64,000 bases of DNA, taken from Lithospermum erythrorhizon. Its lineage: Eukaryota > Streptophyta > Magnoliopsida > Boraginales > Boraginaceae. The stretch is taken from NCBI GenBank assembly GCA_019722365.1, contig JADFUC010000709.1, forward strand, positions 2,418,001 to 2,482,000, given 5' to 3'. A program made the translations under genes and the position numbers. Below the pieces are notes generated by a model, which had not been told where the DNA came from, ran no database searches, and saw only the letters and a list, made by a program, of their open reading frames with translations. Below, piece by piece: positions 1 to 11,227 of this stretch. Position 1 is the first letter of the stretch; each line of letters starts with the position of its first letter.

Positions 1-2593
1 ACTCAAGTGCCCCACCAACTGCTGTAATGGGTGCTGGCCATAAACTAAAATATCGAACTATCGTATATGGATTTGATGGCCAATGCAAGCATGGGGGAAA
101 GCAAGTATATTTTATGTCTCGCGTGATGATTTCTCAAGATAAGGCACGGGTTAAATTCCTCGTGAGAAAAAATCGTATGTTCAGTTGCTTTCATCAGCCA
201 TACACAAATAGAGGGAAAGTGTCCGACCATCATCAGAATTAGGAGCGATCATGGGAAAGAATTTGAAAATTCCAGGTTCATTGACTTCTACAACTCCGGC
301 GACCGATACGAAGCTACCATCACTCCTCACAAAACGGGCATTATCGAAGAAGAATACACTATACGTTAAACGTGGGCGTAGTTATGCCCGGCAAACCCCC
401 CGTAAGATTCAGCGTGTCGCAACACTACATGCCATATTCACAATCGAATCACTCTGTCTCCGGAACAAACATTACAACATATGAAAATGAAAAGTGGAGA
501 AACCTAATATTCAATATTTTCATTCGTAAATAGTTATATTCTTTGTCGATGTGAAACAAACTAAGAAAAAATTTGATGTTAAAGAGATTTATGATATTTA
601 TTGGATATCTGTAAACAATGGCCTCGGTGAGCTTATAACAAATCCACAATCTATCATGGAACTACAAATGTCAAAATGGTCGACTGCGATCAACCTCCAA
701 GAAAGATCTAGCGTTAAACCATCACTATCAATCCAACCTGCCCCTCGCTTTGTATCGGTCAATCAAACAAATTGATTAAAACAATAATGAGCAATCAATC
801 CTTTGATAGCAATATTGAACCAATCGTGACGTATTAGGTTAATTTCTATCCTCATAACAATATATAAAGTAGATATATATGATAAATACTACAGCATGAA
901 AGTGTGGACTACAGAAAGACGGGGCGGACTTTGTGAAACATGATGAACTTGGAAATGTCATCAGAATAAAGTTAGACAATGCACAAGGATATACACAAAG
1001 CCGAAGAAATTGATTTTGAAAAATATTTGCACCCGCCGCTTTAATAATCAATCGACTACTACTAACTCTTGTAAATGTCTTTGAAATTTGGGTTATCAAT
1101 GCCAAGACTTCTTCAAATGGAATTGTTCAAGAAGAAATTTACGTAGAGCAACCCGGTTAATTTGAGGACACCACCTAAAAGCTTGATCATGTATACGAAC
1201 CTGCTAAGTGCTCAGATTGGTCAACAAGCCCAAAGAGTACGGTACGAAGTGCTGACTGTGTTTTTGTCAGTGAATGGTATGTCTTTATGGGAGTCGACAT
1301 CACTCTTTTCATCAAAAGAGAAAAGAACTAAATTACTGGCCGTCGTATATACGTGGGATTACGGCTAAGGAGCGCCGTAATCTAATCGTAAAATAAATAT
1401 AAAACAAACGGGAGTCGACTTCGAGATGAGCATGGTAGGAGAACTTAAATATTTCTTGGGGATTCAGATAAACCAAATGGAGGATAGCATTTTCATTTCT
1501 CAATCCAAGTACGCAAAGAACATCATGTTAAGTTTGGTCCGAATCAAAGAAAAACTAAAGAGAACACCAATTAGCCACTCGTGTCAAGATTACTGCATTT
1601 AAGATGGAAAGTTAGTTGATGTCAAGAAACTATGGGCTACGATCGGTGCCCTCGCTTTTATCTAACAAAGAAAGAGGGTCGATATCGCTTCATCTCCAGA
1701 GGGAGCCATTGGATACTGCCGCTCTAAGGAAAGTCATTTGAACTCAGAAAGAGAATCATCAAATACGGTGCGTACTCTCAACCATGGATTACTATATACA
1801 TTTGATACAACAACCTTCGCGGTGATATCGCGATACGGATCGGCAATGGAATGCCGAGGTGTAAAAGAGTACCTCTCCGAGGATGTTTTTTTGGAAACAA
1901 CTCAGCGCCGCGGTTCAAGAGAAGTTGGTAACTCTATATCACTATCAACCGCCGCGTAATATATTATCGGCCGGAAAGCCGTTGTACTCACTGTTTGCCG
2001 ATTTAAAATGTATTCTCGAGAATACGTCAATCCAGCAAGTATGGCCATCGCATCAGCGACAACACGAGCCATAAGTATCTCAGCACCAAGGCCATAAGTA
2101 TCTCAAAATTGGTGCAACATAAAGCAAGCACTAAACACATCGACATTAGACATCACTTTATTAGAGAATTGATTGAAGAAAAAGTCATCAAATTGGACTG
2201 CTTAATAATGGTAAGCCAGATAGCCGACATCTTCACCCAAAAGCGATCGACGCGAATCAATTTTGCCAAGACACCCTTTAGATCATATATGGAAAATAGC
2301 AAGAATTACCTCACTGCTATAACATGCCTGCAGAGCGTTGTTACGACAAATGGATGGCTAAATTTTGCTCAAATCCATATTTCTAGAAATTGGCTAACGT
2401 TTGAATCGATCAGACGCAGCCTTTATCAAGAACGCATGATGGGCTTTCTCTCACCACTCACATACACTCAACCCACTCACACAATTTTCATTACCAATCA
2501 CATACTCAAACTCTTCACATTCAAATCATCATCGTCCCAAAAATTCTTCCAAAATCCTTTACACCAACATCAGCCCTTTCTCTTACAACAAAA

Positions 2594-3965
2594 ATGGTCA
2601 AAACAAGAGGAGGCATTTCTGGTACAAGCAAGAAAGACAGAGGCGAGTCAAGAGTCAAATTCTTCAAGACCTACTGGGGTTAATGAAAAGGGAGAACCCG
2701 TACCTCTTCAGTCCATTCCTCCTTCACCAGACCAACACAAGGAAGTTTCACCGCTAAACCCGACATTCGTCATTTTAAGGATCGTTGGTTTTCCGTGGTA
2801 ATCAAGCTTCGGTTTCCAAAAGTCGATTCTCAAGCACAAACGGAGCGCTACGTACGGGAGATGTATCCATGTCCCTCCAACAGATGATAACTCATGTAAG
2901 AATCCTAATCCTAATTTATTTCAACCGAGAAAATCAAGTAGTACGTAACCCTAACTGCACTAATTCTAGAAAAAATCAGACGATACAAAATGTAGTTCCC
3001 AACACGTAGTTAGAAGCCGAGGAAATTGTGAATGTTAACCCCCAAGCAGTGGCTCAATTGTCCAACCAAAGATCATGACACTTCGCTGAGACGGGCCTAA
3101 CCTCGCTAAGTTAGAGTCGTAGCTCGATTAACCTAACGCGGTTGAAATTTTGACGGGTTAAAGGTTAATATGAAAGTGCAGATTAAGAGGGTTCTCGAAA
3201 AACAAAAGGCACCTCAAGCTGACATTTTCCTAGAATCGTTAAATCAACTTCAAGGTAATAAAGGATGATTCTTCAAAAAGGATCGCATTTATTTTGTGTC
3301 ATTGACAAGGTTTCTTTCAACTCGCCGGGTTTGAGAGGAGGACTAAAGTGCATTGGCCTTGAATAGAAGAGAAATGTGATTTGGATGTAGTGGCAGATAG
3401 TGATGAATCAAGGTAACTCTGACTTGGAGAATTGGAGTTAGTCAATGGTAAGAAAAGTGTCGCTAAAAATGGGAAGCGGTAAGTTATACCTTGTTTTCGG
3501 GGAAATCAAAAAGAAGGCGGGTCAGACCCAAGAAAAGGAAAGGAGATGTCATTCTAAAACCTTCATACGGGCAGTAGCCATGGATAATTTTATTACGATG
3601 CTGAGGAGTTCGAACAGAAGATGCTAATTTATCTTAAGGTGAGAAAATCAAAAGGAAAACAAGATCAACGATTTATGAATGTGGATCAATAATGTGAGGA
3701 TGGGCGGATCAAGCAGATGTCTACCGAGGGAGTAGATCAATTCTCAAGAGAACGGCTAGATGGAACTCAGGCATGTAAATATTCTTCCTTGGTGAGGTAT
3801 CTCTCCGAGGCTACCAGCGAAGCAATCGACTTACATCGATATCATCAAGAGTCAAGACGCCGGGCTATTTCGATGAAATTGGCCCACATCGTCAAAGATC
3901 ATGAGAGAATTCATCACAACCTCTCTAAAGATATTATTGATCCATCCAAAATTTACGTTTCATAA
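2594..3965 (+). pseudogene. Remnant of the extra 3' ORF of the SIRE-like element
   Basis: An ATG at 2594 opens MVKTRGGISGTSKKDRGES and stops after 29 codons. This basic N-terminus resembles the start of the additional ORF found downstream of pol in plant SIRE-type Copia elements. A second open piece at 3717-3965 (82 codons) is polar and helical in character, with no motif I recognise. Both lie between RNase H and the polypurine tract, which fits a broken third ORF of the retrotransposon rather than a host gene. The assignment rests on position and the N-terminal motif, so it is tentative. Confidence 0.4.
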
Positions 3966-4208
3966 AGCAAAGATGAAAAGTTTATTCAATTTTAGTCCGG
4001 GCCATCAACAAGCACATGGGTTGCTGCACGACGCGTCACTAGATCGACCTTGAAATCGAATGACATCATCAAGACTCGACTAGTGGTGCGCCGACCGAAC
4101 GGCCGATCAAGCGGACAACTTCAAGCCTCTCGCTCTAGTTCAAGATGACGCGATGATGCGGCCATCACATCCGTCCCAACCTCCAATAATACCAACGCAG
4201 CGTAAGCC

Positions 4209-4219
4209 AAGGGGGAGAA
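4209..4219 (+). other. Polypurine tract of the Copia element
   Basis: The run AAGGGGGAGAA immediately precedes a TG dinucleotide that starts the LTR. A purine tract in this place is the plus-strand primer site of LTR retrotransposons, and this exact style is common in SIRE-like elements. Confidence 0.7.
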
Positions 4220-5156
4220 TGTCAGATGTCATGGATCTGGACAGAGATGAACTTTGGAAGAGTGATATTTGATCAAATTGTGGATCACTCAAGAACTGGA
4301 GCAAACCGGTTTGTTGACTTTCCTAGCCCGACATATGCGCCGGCCGATTCCCCCAACATCTCGGGGGTCTGCTTATGACAAATAGAGTAATGCTATGTAG
4401 CTCTTTATTTTCCCTGATAATATTTTATTTTCTGTTACATTTGGATATCCTTTGACCATCGCCGGCCGAGAAGTTAGTCTTGGATAACTTTTGTGGTACT
4501 AACGCTTGTTTGTTGATTTGTTGTTTAACACTCGTGGTTCTTCAGATCGAGGATCGCTGTTAAGGCGCTGGGGATTTGTCATGAAAAACTTATCCAAACG
4601 TGGGCGCTATTGACGCGTAGATCGGTTGGATCAAGCTCAAGATCGTGTCGTCATAACAGCTTGGCACGCAACACGCTACTGTGAATTATCTACTACCAAA
4701 GTGTTGTCAAAACAAGCAGTGGGCTTTCTGATGTCTCGCTTGCATATATCGATTTCGCAGAGATGATGTATAAAAGAATAGTGATACACTTCTAAGATCT
4801 CGAAGATATTCTCAAGATCAAGTTGTTTTAATAAGGCAAGCGTTATTAGGACCCGTATACTTATGGAAGGCGGTAGATCTCAAATCAAAGACCTTACCAT
4901 ATCAGCACGAAACCCTACAAGACATCTATACTATATAAAGGCATCGATTTCATGAACGAAACCACCAAACAACTTTATTACAACAGCATTCTCAGATCGA
5001 TAGACAAAGTTTTATTCATATTTAGTGTAGGTCACTTCGTGTTGGCTAGAAGTCTCTAATCTTCTAACTACCGTACGATTGTTATAACACTGCTGTAATA
5101 ATCATCGGAAATTTTCATTGGAATTGTAAAGTCAAATAACGGGAGAGTCATTGACA
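4220..5156 (+). mobile_element. 3' LTR of the Copia element (right edge uncertain)
   Basis: The LTR starts TGTCAGATG right after the polypurine tract. A TATA-like CTATATAAAG at 4931-4940 would be the LTR promoter. A TG...CA boundary is obtained if the LTR ends at ...TTGACA, position 5156 (about 940 bp), but LTR-like sequence may continue to about 5500. No second LTR is present in the window for comparison, so the right edge is a guess. Confidence 0.55.
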
Positions 5157-5499
5157 AGTGGCAGCGAAGATAGTGATCCTAGCCTTAAAAACTGTGATCA
5201 AGTTAGTTAGTACACAAAGTTAATGCGAAAGATTTATGTAAAGACCTACTGGTAATTACTCATATAACGCTAAGTTCTCCCAGGCGTACCGCCTGCACGT
5301 AAGTGCAACTCCGCACCGAACCGGTTACCAATCTCGGAGTTATTTAATTTATAGTCGCTATTATTTACGTGTTTTGTTTAATCATGATCAAGGCCAACAT
5401 CATTGGTCGACACTCTCGATCGCTTGGTTATTTAAGCTCACTTTTTCATAAACAAATAATGAATGAATCTACCCCATCGTATCGGGTTCACCTAAACTA

Positions 5500-6840
5500 A
5501 GCGAATTTCATATCAAAATGTACCGTGAATTCCGAACCGTGATCCTATATTACTACTTTTGTGTATTCAATTTACCACTTATTTGTCTTGTTTAATGGTT
5601 CTTGACTTCTTGTTACCTTAATAAAGTAACAAGTTGAGGAAATAAATAAATGAAGTAACAAGTTGAGCCAAGTATTATTTAAGTAATAAGCAAAAAGCTT
5701 AAACCCTTTAAAGTAAGGTTTAATTGTTGATAAGTCTAGTCGAGTCTTAACCGGTGACAAGTTGAGTCAAGCCTCCAATTTCTTCTATTAGGTAGGGTTT
5801 GATAACATGAATATGCATCTAATTCTTGATCTGAGAGTGACTTTGGGTACTAAGTTTAAAGTTTAGTAGCCTAATATTAAAAGGCAGAAATGTACTTTTC
5901 AATTTTAAATTAATAGTTGGCAAAATAAACAAATCCATCCTCCCTATTTTTTGGGGGCCGTTTCAAATGACCCAAGAATCACGCACAAAGTATTCCTAAC
6001 AAAATATACAATCAATTCAACTAGTTTTGAACGAAATCAAGAAAAATCTCCCAAAATCCTTCAAATATCCAAAAAACCTATTTCAGATATTTTCAATTTA
6101 CAATAAACCCAAAACCTAATTTGGAATCTTAAGGAAAAGTTCTACAACAAGGTTAGTGGCTACTTCTAATTTTCTATTTTTATTTTGTTTTTTGTGTAGA
6201 CTTTGTGCATATAATTTATGGTTACATGCCATTAAATGGTGATTACTGGGTAAAGCGCAGGTTAAATTCTATGTATCGAAACGACTCGAATGAATCCATT
6301 TTGTGCTAGAGATTATAGATTATTTTTGGGATATTTTAATTTGTGAGTTTTGTAGAAAAACGTCAGTTTTTCCTCTTTAATTGCTCGACCATTATCAGAC
6401 ATTATCCTAATTCTTTTATACGGTCGTGGGTGATAGCTCGGTTGATCAAAGCATGAATAGTCGATTGCATCAATCTCTTTTATACTGTTGTTGATAGCTT
6501 GATCAAGGTATTTAATAGTTGTTTTCTACTGTTAATGTGTTCTTTTTCCTAAGAATTTAAATATAATTTTGTCCCCTTTAATTTGTTCGACCATTATACT
6601 TTCCAACCTTCTCTACTTCTAGTGTTCGACCATTATTATAATTGCCTAATGTATCTGACAACTAACCAGTTTGACTCATCCAGATGGCAGGTACAAAAAA
6701 GGAGAATGTGACGGATAAACGATATAGACATAAATGTAGGCTTGAAAATATTTTCAATATGTTCAAGAATATTGATGGAAAGAGGAAAAAAATGGTCAAG
6801 TCGATGGAATTTGGATCGTTGATGATAATAAAAGACAAAC
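5500..6840. other. Intergenic, no gene recognised
   Basis: AT-rich sequence with frequent stops on both strands. I see no coding homology and no long repeat here. Confidence 0.6.
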
Positions 6841-6848
6841 TACAAACC

Positions 6849-8140
6849 ATTATATAACATAAAAAGGAAAAGTTCGTGACTAGACATTATAACTTAAAAT
6901 CTGGAAATAGTCATACCATTAAGACTCACTTCCATTCCATTATGCTCATAGCTTATTTAACACAAACCATTACATACAATAACTATGGTATGTATAAATT
7001 AGGCACAAACGATGATTTTACGGCAAGTAATAATATGTGCGCAGTACAAACCATTATATATAGGGTCATGGGGCACGGCGATCCTGAATCGGCCCGAACT
7101 GCCCGGTCGATTCAACCGAAATCCTGAACGACCGGATCCGATCCGATCCAACATTCGACCGGCATCCGAAACCAGATCCGGACCGCAGATCCAAACCCGG
7201 ATCCTAGAATTTATCATATAAAAAATCATAAACTATTCTTTATGTTTGCTCTATGCTAATTTTTCTAATCACATTCATTTTACTTATCTATTTTTATTTA
7301 TGTTTGCTCTATGCTAATTTTCTAATCGGGATACATTCATTTTATCAGAAGCTCCAAGAACAAGAAGACGAACTCAGAATATGATTTTGGTCATCGCTCT
7401 AAAGAGAGCTAACAACTTCAACCATTCGACTTATGTATGTATTTCACTAATTTATTTTATTTCATTTGTTCATGTTTTTCTCTATGCTCATTTTCTAATC
7501 GATACATTTAATGTAGCTCCAAGAACAAGAAGACGAGCCTATAAACAGAGCCAGCCTTCCAACCACTGGAATTCGAAAAGAGTCTTCATTAACTTAAACA
7601 CTATACTTTATTTTTACTTAACACTATGAATTCCTTTTTAATATTGTATTTTGGGACTTGGAACATTTGGAATTTAATATTATTTCGCTTTGGTTTACAT
7701 TTAGATATTATTTTCTAAGTTTATTTTATTATTAGAATTTGGAAATTTGGACTATGGAGTTGGAATGGACGTAACGGTGAATATTTTGATTTATTTTAAT
7801 TTTCCGTGTTTTGGTTTTATGTTAAATTTTCGCTTTGACATCCAATCTGATGATATTATTCGGACGGACGGCTCGGATGAACCTAAGAATCGACGGCTGA
7901 ATTTGCCCGGCCCAAATCAACTAGTTCGACATCGGTTTCTTTGGCCCCGGCTCCGACGGATCGAAATCAATCGGCCCTGCTCCTGATCGGCCGAAAAACC
8001 GTCCGAACTAACCGTCCGAACCGACCGAAACCAGTATTAATTATATAACATAGACATGGAAAGTTTCCACTAGACAATATAAGTTGAAATATGAAATTAG
8101 TCATACTCGTAAGATTCACTTCCATTCCATTATGTTCCTG
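6849..8140. mobile_element. hAT-like non-autonomous element with CpG-rich ends, inside a direct repeat
   Basis: Two CpG-rich blocks at about 7062-7205 and 7860-8036 are packed with short motifs such as GGATCCGATCC, CGGCCCG and ACCGTCCGAAC on both strands. Repeated GGCC/CCGG words near the ends are typical of plant hAT elements. The AT-rich centre has no intact transposase. About 100 bp at 6849-6948 recurs in diverged form at 8041-8140, both containing CACTTCCATTCCATTATG, so the insertion sits inside a duplicated segment. Exact terminal inverted repeats and an 8-bp target duplication could not be fixed by eye. Confidence 0.4.
7232..7555 (+). repeat. Three-copy diverged tandem repeat inside the hAT-like element
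   Basis: The word TTTGCTCTATGCTAATTTT occurs near 7243 and 7303, and a diverged copy near 7470. In the second and third copies it is followed by an AGCTCCAAGAACAAGAAGAC block, near 7350 and 7515. This looks like internal duplication of the element's body. Confidence 0.5.
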
Positions 8141-8689
8141 AACTGCAAGTACATAATATATACAAATCAAAATATCATACCATTGTGGTAAGTAAGTTCT
8201 AACCATGCATATTTATATAACGACAACTACCAGCTATAAATAACATCAAATTCAATTGCCATCAAATTAATAGTAAACCAAAACCACCAAAACATAGAAA
8301 TGAAAAATGGATTAAAAACAAGTAAAGAATAACTCACGGTCAAGTAATTGTGAAAAGCTGATATTATCAATATTTTGACGGCCTCCCAAAATATTAAAAT
8401 CTGCAAAAATGAATAAATTGAATATCAAAACTAATAAAACTAGGAATAAATAAATATGATCAAAATAAAATTAAACACCTTTCAAGTAGAGCAACTAGTC
8501 TTTCTAAGTCAGTCTAAAACTAAAAAATGCAAAAAATCATACATGTAGCGAGAACAATTGATTTCTCCATTACTACGACAAAAATCAATGTTGAAAATTG
8601 ATATTTGAATTTGATAGTATGATTTTGATGAAAATGGATACTCCAAAATAATAAGTATTCTGAAATTGAAACCTACAGGGACGGCTACG

Positions 8690-9410
8690 GATCCCATCCT
8701 GACTGCCTTGCTTCATTCATCCTAACCCGGACAAAACCAGATTCTAAGCCGGACCCGGACGTAACTTGGCTCAAACCGTCCGGGTTACCGGCTTATCCGG
8801 AACCTGGCCCCTGTCCGATAAGATCCGATATCCTGCTCTAATCCGAGCATCCTCAATCCATCCGATATCCGAACCTCGATCCGATATCCAAAAATACAAA
8901 AAATAAATGAAAATAAACTAATTAAAACATATTTAACAATTCCAAAATACAAAATGAAAATAAACTAAAAAATGAAAACAAAAAATAATTAAACCTAATA
9001 CAAAAAAATTCTAAAATACACAAAAATAACAATTCGGAAATAATACAAATTAATAACACAAAATCAAATAACAATTTGTAACCTAACACACAAAATCAAA
9101 CATATTTATATGAACCAAATCTAATTAAAGTGTTAATCAAACATATTTTCAATTTTAAAAATTAAAATGGTAAGAAACTTACCAAACATATTTTCAAATT
9201 TTTTTTATATATTAACTGCCGGATCCGATCCTGATCCGGTTTCGGCCAACGGCCCGATCCTTCTTCTGATACCGGTCCGATCCTGCTTTCTGATATCGGA
9301 TCGACCGCTGGATCCGTCCGGATCCGGCCCATTTCTATGGATTTTCTGACCGGACACGGCTCAAGACGATTCCTGGATCGCCTGATCCACCAAACAAAAA
9401 TACCTAAACC
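8690..9410. mobile_element. Second hAT-like CpG-rich element
   Basis: CpG-rich blocks at about 8690-8890 and 9217-9395 flank about 330 bp of AT-rich DNA. Repeated GATCCGATATCC and GGATCCGATCC words on both strands match the style of the element at 6.8-8.1 kb. No transposase ORF is present. The arrangement (CpG-rich ends, AT-rich middle) suggests a related non-autonomous element. Confidence 0.35.
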
Positions 9411-9500
9411 AAAGATCAGAAAATAATCAAAAGGAAATTAAAATTAAAAAATGAAGAGAGAAAAATATGGAATAATTTGAATGCTAAAAATAAGGGATTG

Positions 9501-9564
9501 GAACTGTTATGGAAATGAATCACGTATAGGCAGAGGATGGAAACTGTTATGGAAATGAATCACG
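9501..9564 (+). repeat. 40-bp period duplication
   Basis: ACTGTTATGGAAATGAATCA occurs at about 9503 and again at about 9543, giving two copies with a 40-bp period. Confidence 0.75.
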
Positions 9565-10283
9565 GCTAAGGCTCTAAGCTCTACCTTTAGTTGCTATTTT
9601 TTAGCTTTTGTTCAATTATTAAGTCATGCCAAAATTGCCCATGAAGTTTTTAACCATTAAATGCAAAGTAGTTAAAATAATAAAAATCCAAAAGTTGAAA
9701 TTAATTTAGTAACCAATACTAAAAAAATTATTTAGTAGCACAAAGGCCTTGCTTTGATGTCACCATAAATGATAAAATATTCTTATGTAAAAACCTCTAT
9801 TGTCATTACAAAAGTATGATATTATTAATTTATTATTCATTGAGCACTCGATAATTGAAAGGATGTACATTATTACATACACAAACTAATCTAGCATAGT
9901 TTGGTTTATATGTTGAACAAACTAAACATTCGTTTCATTTTCTAGTATATGAAAAAAATAAAAAATCCAATAAGAATAAAACTATTTGTGCATGTTGTGT
10001 TTTTCTTTTTTAAGAACGAGGACCACAAAACAAAATTCTGGTCCCATTTCCAACTACAATTATATCCCATCCCCATAAAACTTGGCCCTTTCAAGTTTCA
10101 AGTCGGTTGAGGCAGGCCTCAAAACTGTCCTCAAAAGGTATTAATGGTTTTTCTATAAATAGAGAAAGCATGTGAGAATTGAGATGCATTGGATTTGATA
10201 AAATAGTCCGATTTGTATGTATAAACGTGGTCAAGTTGCTCTATGTTGATTATTATTGCTTATCAAGTTTGTGGCCAACGTAT

Positions 10284-10425
10284 GTATGCCTCTTTTCAAC
10301 CACATTTCTAGTGGTATTACCTATTGTATCCAATAATTGGTAGAGATGAGGGGCATGTATGCTACTTTTCAATCACATTTCTAGTAAACCTATTGTATCC
10401 AATAATTGGTAAGCTAAGGGGCATG
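10284..10425 (+). repeat. 73-bp tandem duplication
   Basis: Two adjacent copies share CCTATTGTATCCAATAATTG and a final GGGGCATG. The period is about 73 bp with a few indels. Confidence 0.75.
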
Positions 10426-10996
10426 CATATTTCCATGCACTGTGTATTTCGTAATCTCGCTATTTTTTAGCACAAAAAAGGATCCAACACTGAGGTATTC
10501 ATACGCGAATTGTGCATAGATTTCTCTTGAAAATAAGCTTGACAGTGGATGAGTGTAGATCTATCAAATTTAGTATAGGATATTAAACTAATATTGAAAA
10601 TTTATAATTACATATTTAACTATATAAGATATAAAGTTGGGAGTGTAACACGCTAACGCTCCTCTCGAACTCTAAATTGGTACACGATTAGACTTCAAAT
10701 ATTAAAATCACAAACTATATACATCATAAATCTTTTCATTATGATTTGATAACTCTCAAGTTCATTCCGCTAATAAAAAAGCGTTTGTTGACGAAATGAG
10801 TTAGCTAATTGTCAATTTCACCGTTTCTTGTGGTATCTGTCGTGTACGCATCATGTTATGGTACTTTGAAATTCATACTTAATTAGAGAATACTGATAAT
10901 CATGGTTCATCATCCGGCACTTATATCCTCAATATTCTTGTTTTAAGTATTGGCTGTGTACGTTTCCCCATGTATATCCCCAATTAGGCAATTACA

Positions 10997-11227
10997 TACT
11001 ACCTCCATCCCAAGATCATACATTTCACTTTTCTTACGATAGCTAAAAATTAACAAATTTTATTCAATCAAAATTATCAAGCTTAATAAGAAAAGATGTT
11101 AAAAATACTACATATCGATATATTTTTTTCAAACAAATATATAACATATTAAAAGTTATTAACTCAAAATCGAAAAAATCAATCTACAAAATCAAAAAGC
11201 CAGAATGTTTTAGAGATGGAGTATACT
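10997..11227. mobile_element. Stowaway-like MITE
   Basis: The left end TACTACCTCCATCCC pairs imperfectly with the right end GAGATGGAGTATA across about 230 bp. The CTCC(C)TCCRTC terminus is typical of Stowaway/Tc1-mariner MITEs. A related copy lies near 52252, sharing AAAAATTAACAAA and internal blocks around ACTACATAT. Confidence 0.6.

Larger units (their letters stand above)
1..4219 (+). mobile_element. Decayed Copia (SIRE-like) retrotransposon, internal region, 5' part outside window
   Basis: Ty1/Copia order of domains can be followed on the + strand despite many stops and frameshifts. Integrase-core pieces lie at about 230-520, for example RSDHGKEFEN followed by TPHKTGIIEEEY. Reverse-transcriptase pieces lie at about 1190-1560, including GVDITLFIKREKN and GELKYFLGIQI. 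RNase H pieces lie at about 1700-2260, including NSISLSTA, KHIDIRHHFIREL and QIADIFTQ. Integrase before RT is diagnostic of Copia. About 2 kb of further sequence lies between RNase H and the polypurine tract, as in SIRE-type elements that carry an extra 3' ORF. The copy cannot encode a working polyprotein. The gag, protease and 5' LTR must lie upstream of the window if they are present. Confidence 0.85.

Noticed and set aside
2109..2801. 230-codon open frame
   Set aside because: Only its first part carries RNase H words (HIDIRHHFIREL); the rest is stop-free by chance in a C-rich stretch before the next retrotransposon ORF. Not a host gene.
5157..5172. Primer-binding-site-like sequence after the Copia LTR
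   Set aside because: GTGGCAGCGAAG only loosely resembles the initiator-Met tRNA site and would imply a second element, for which no internal domains follow.
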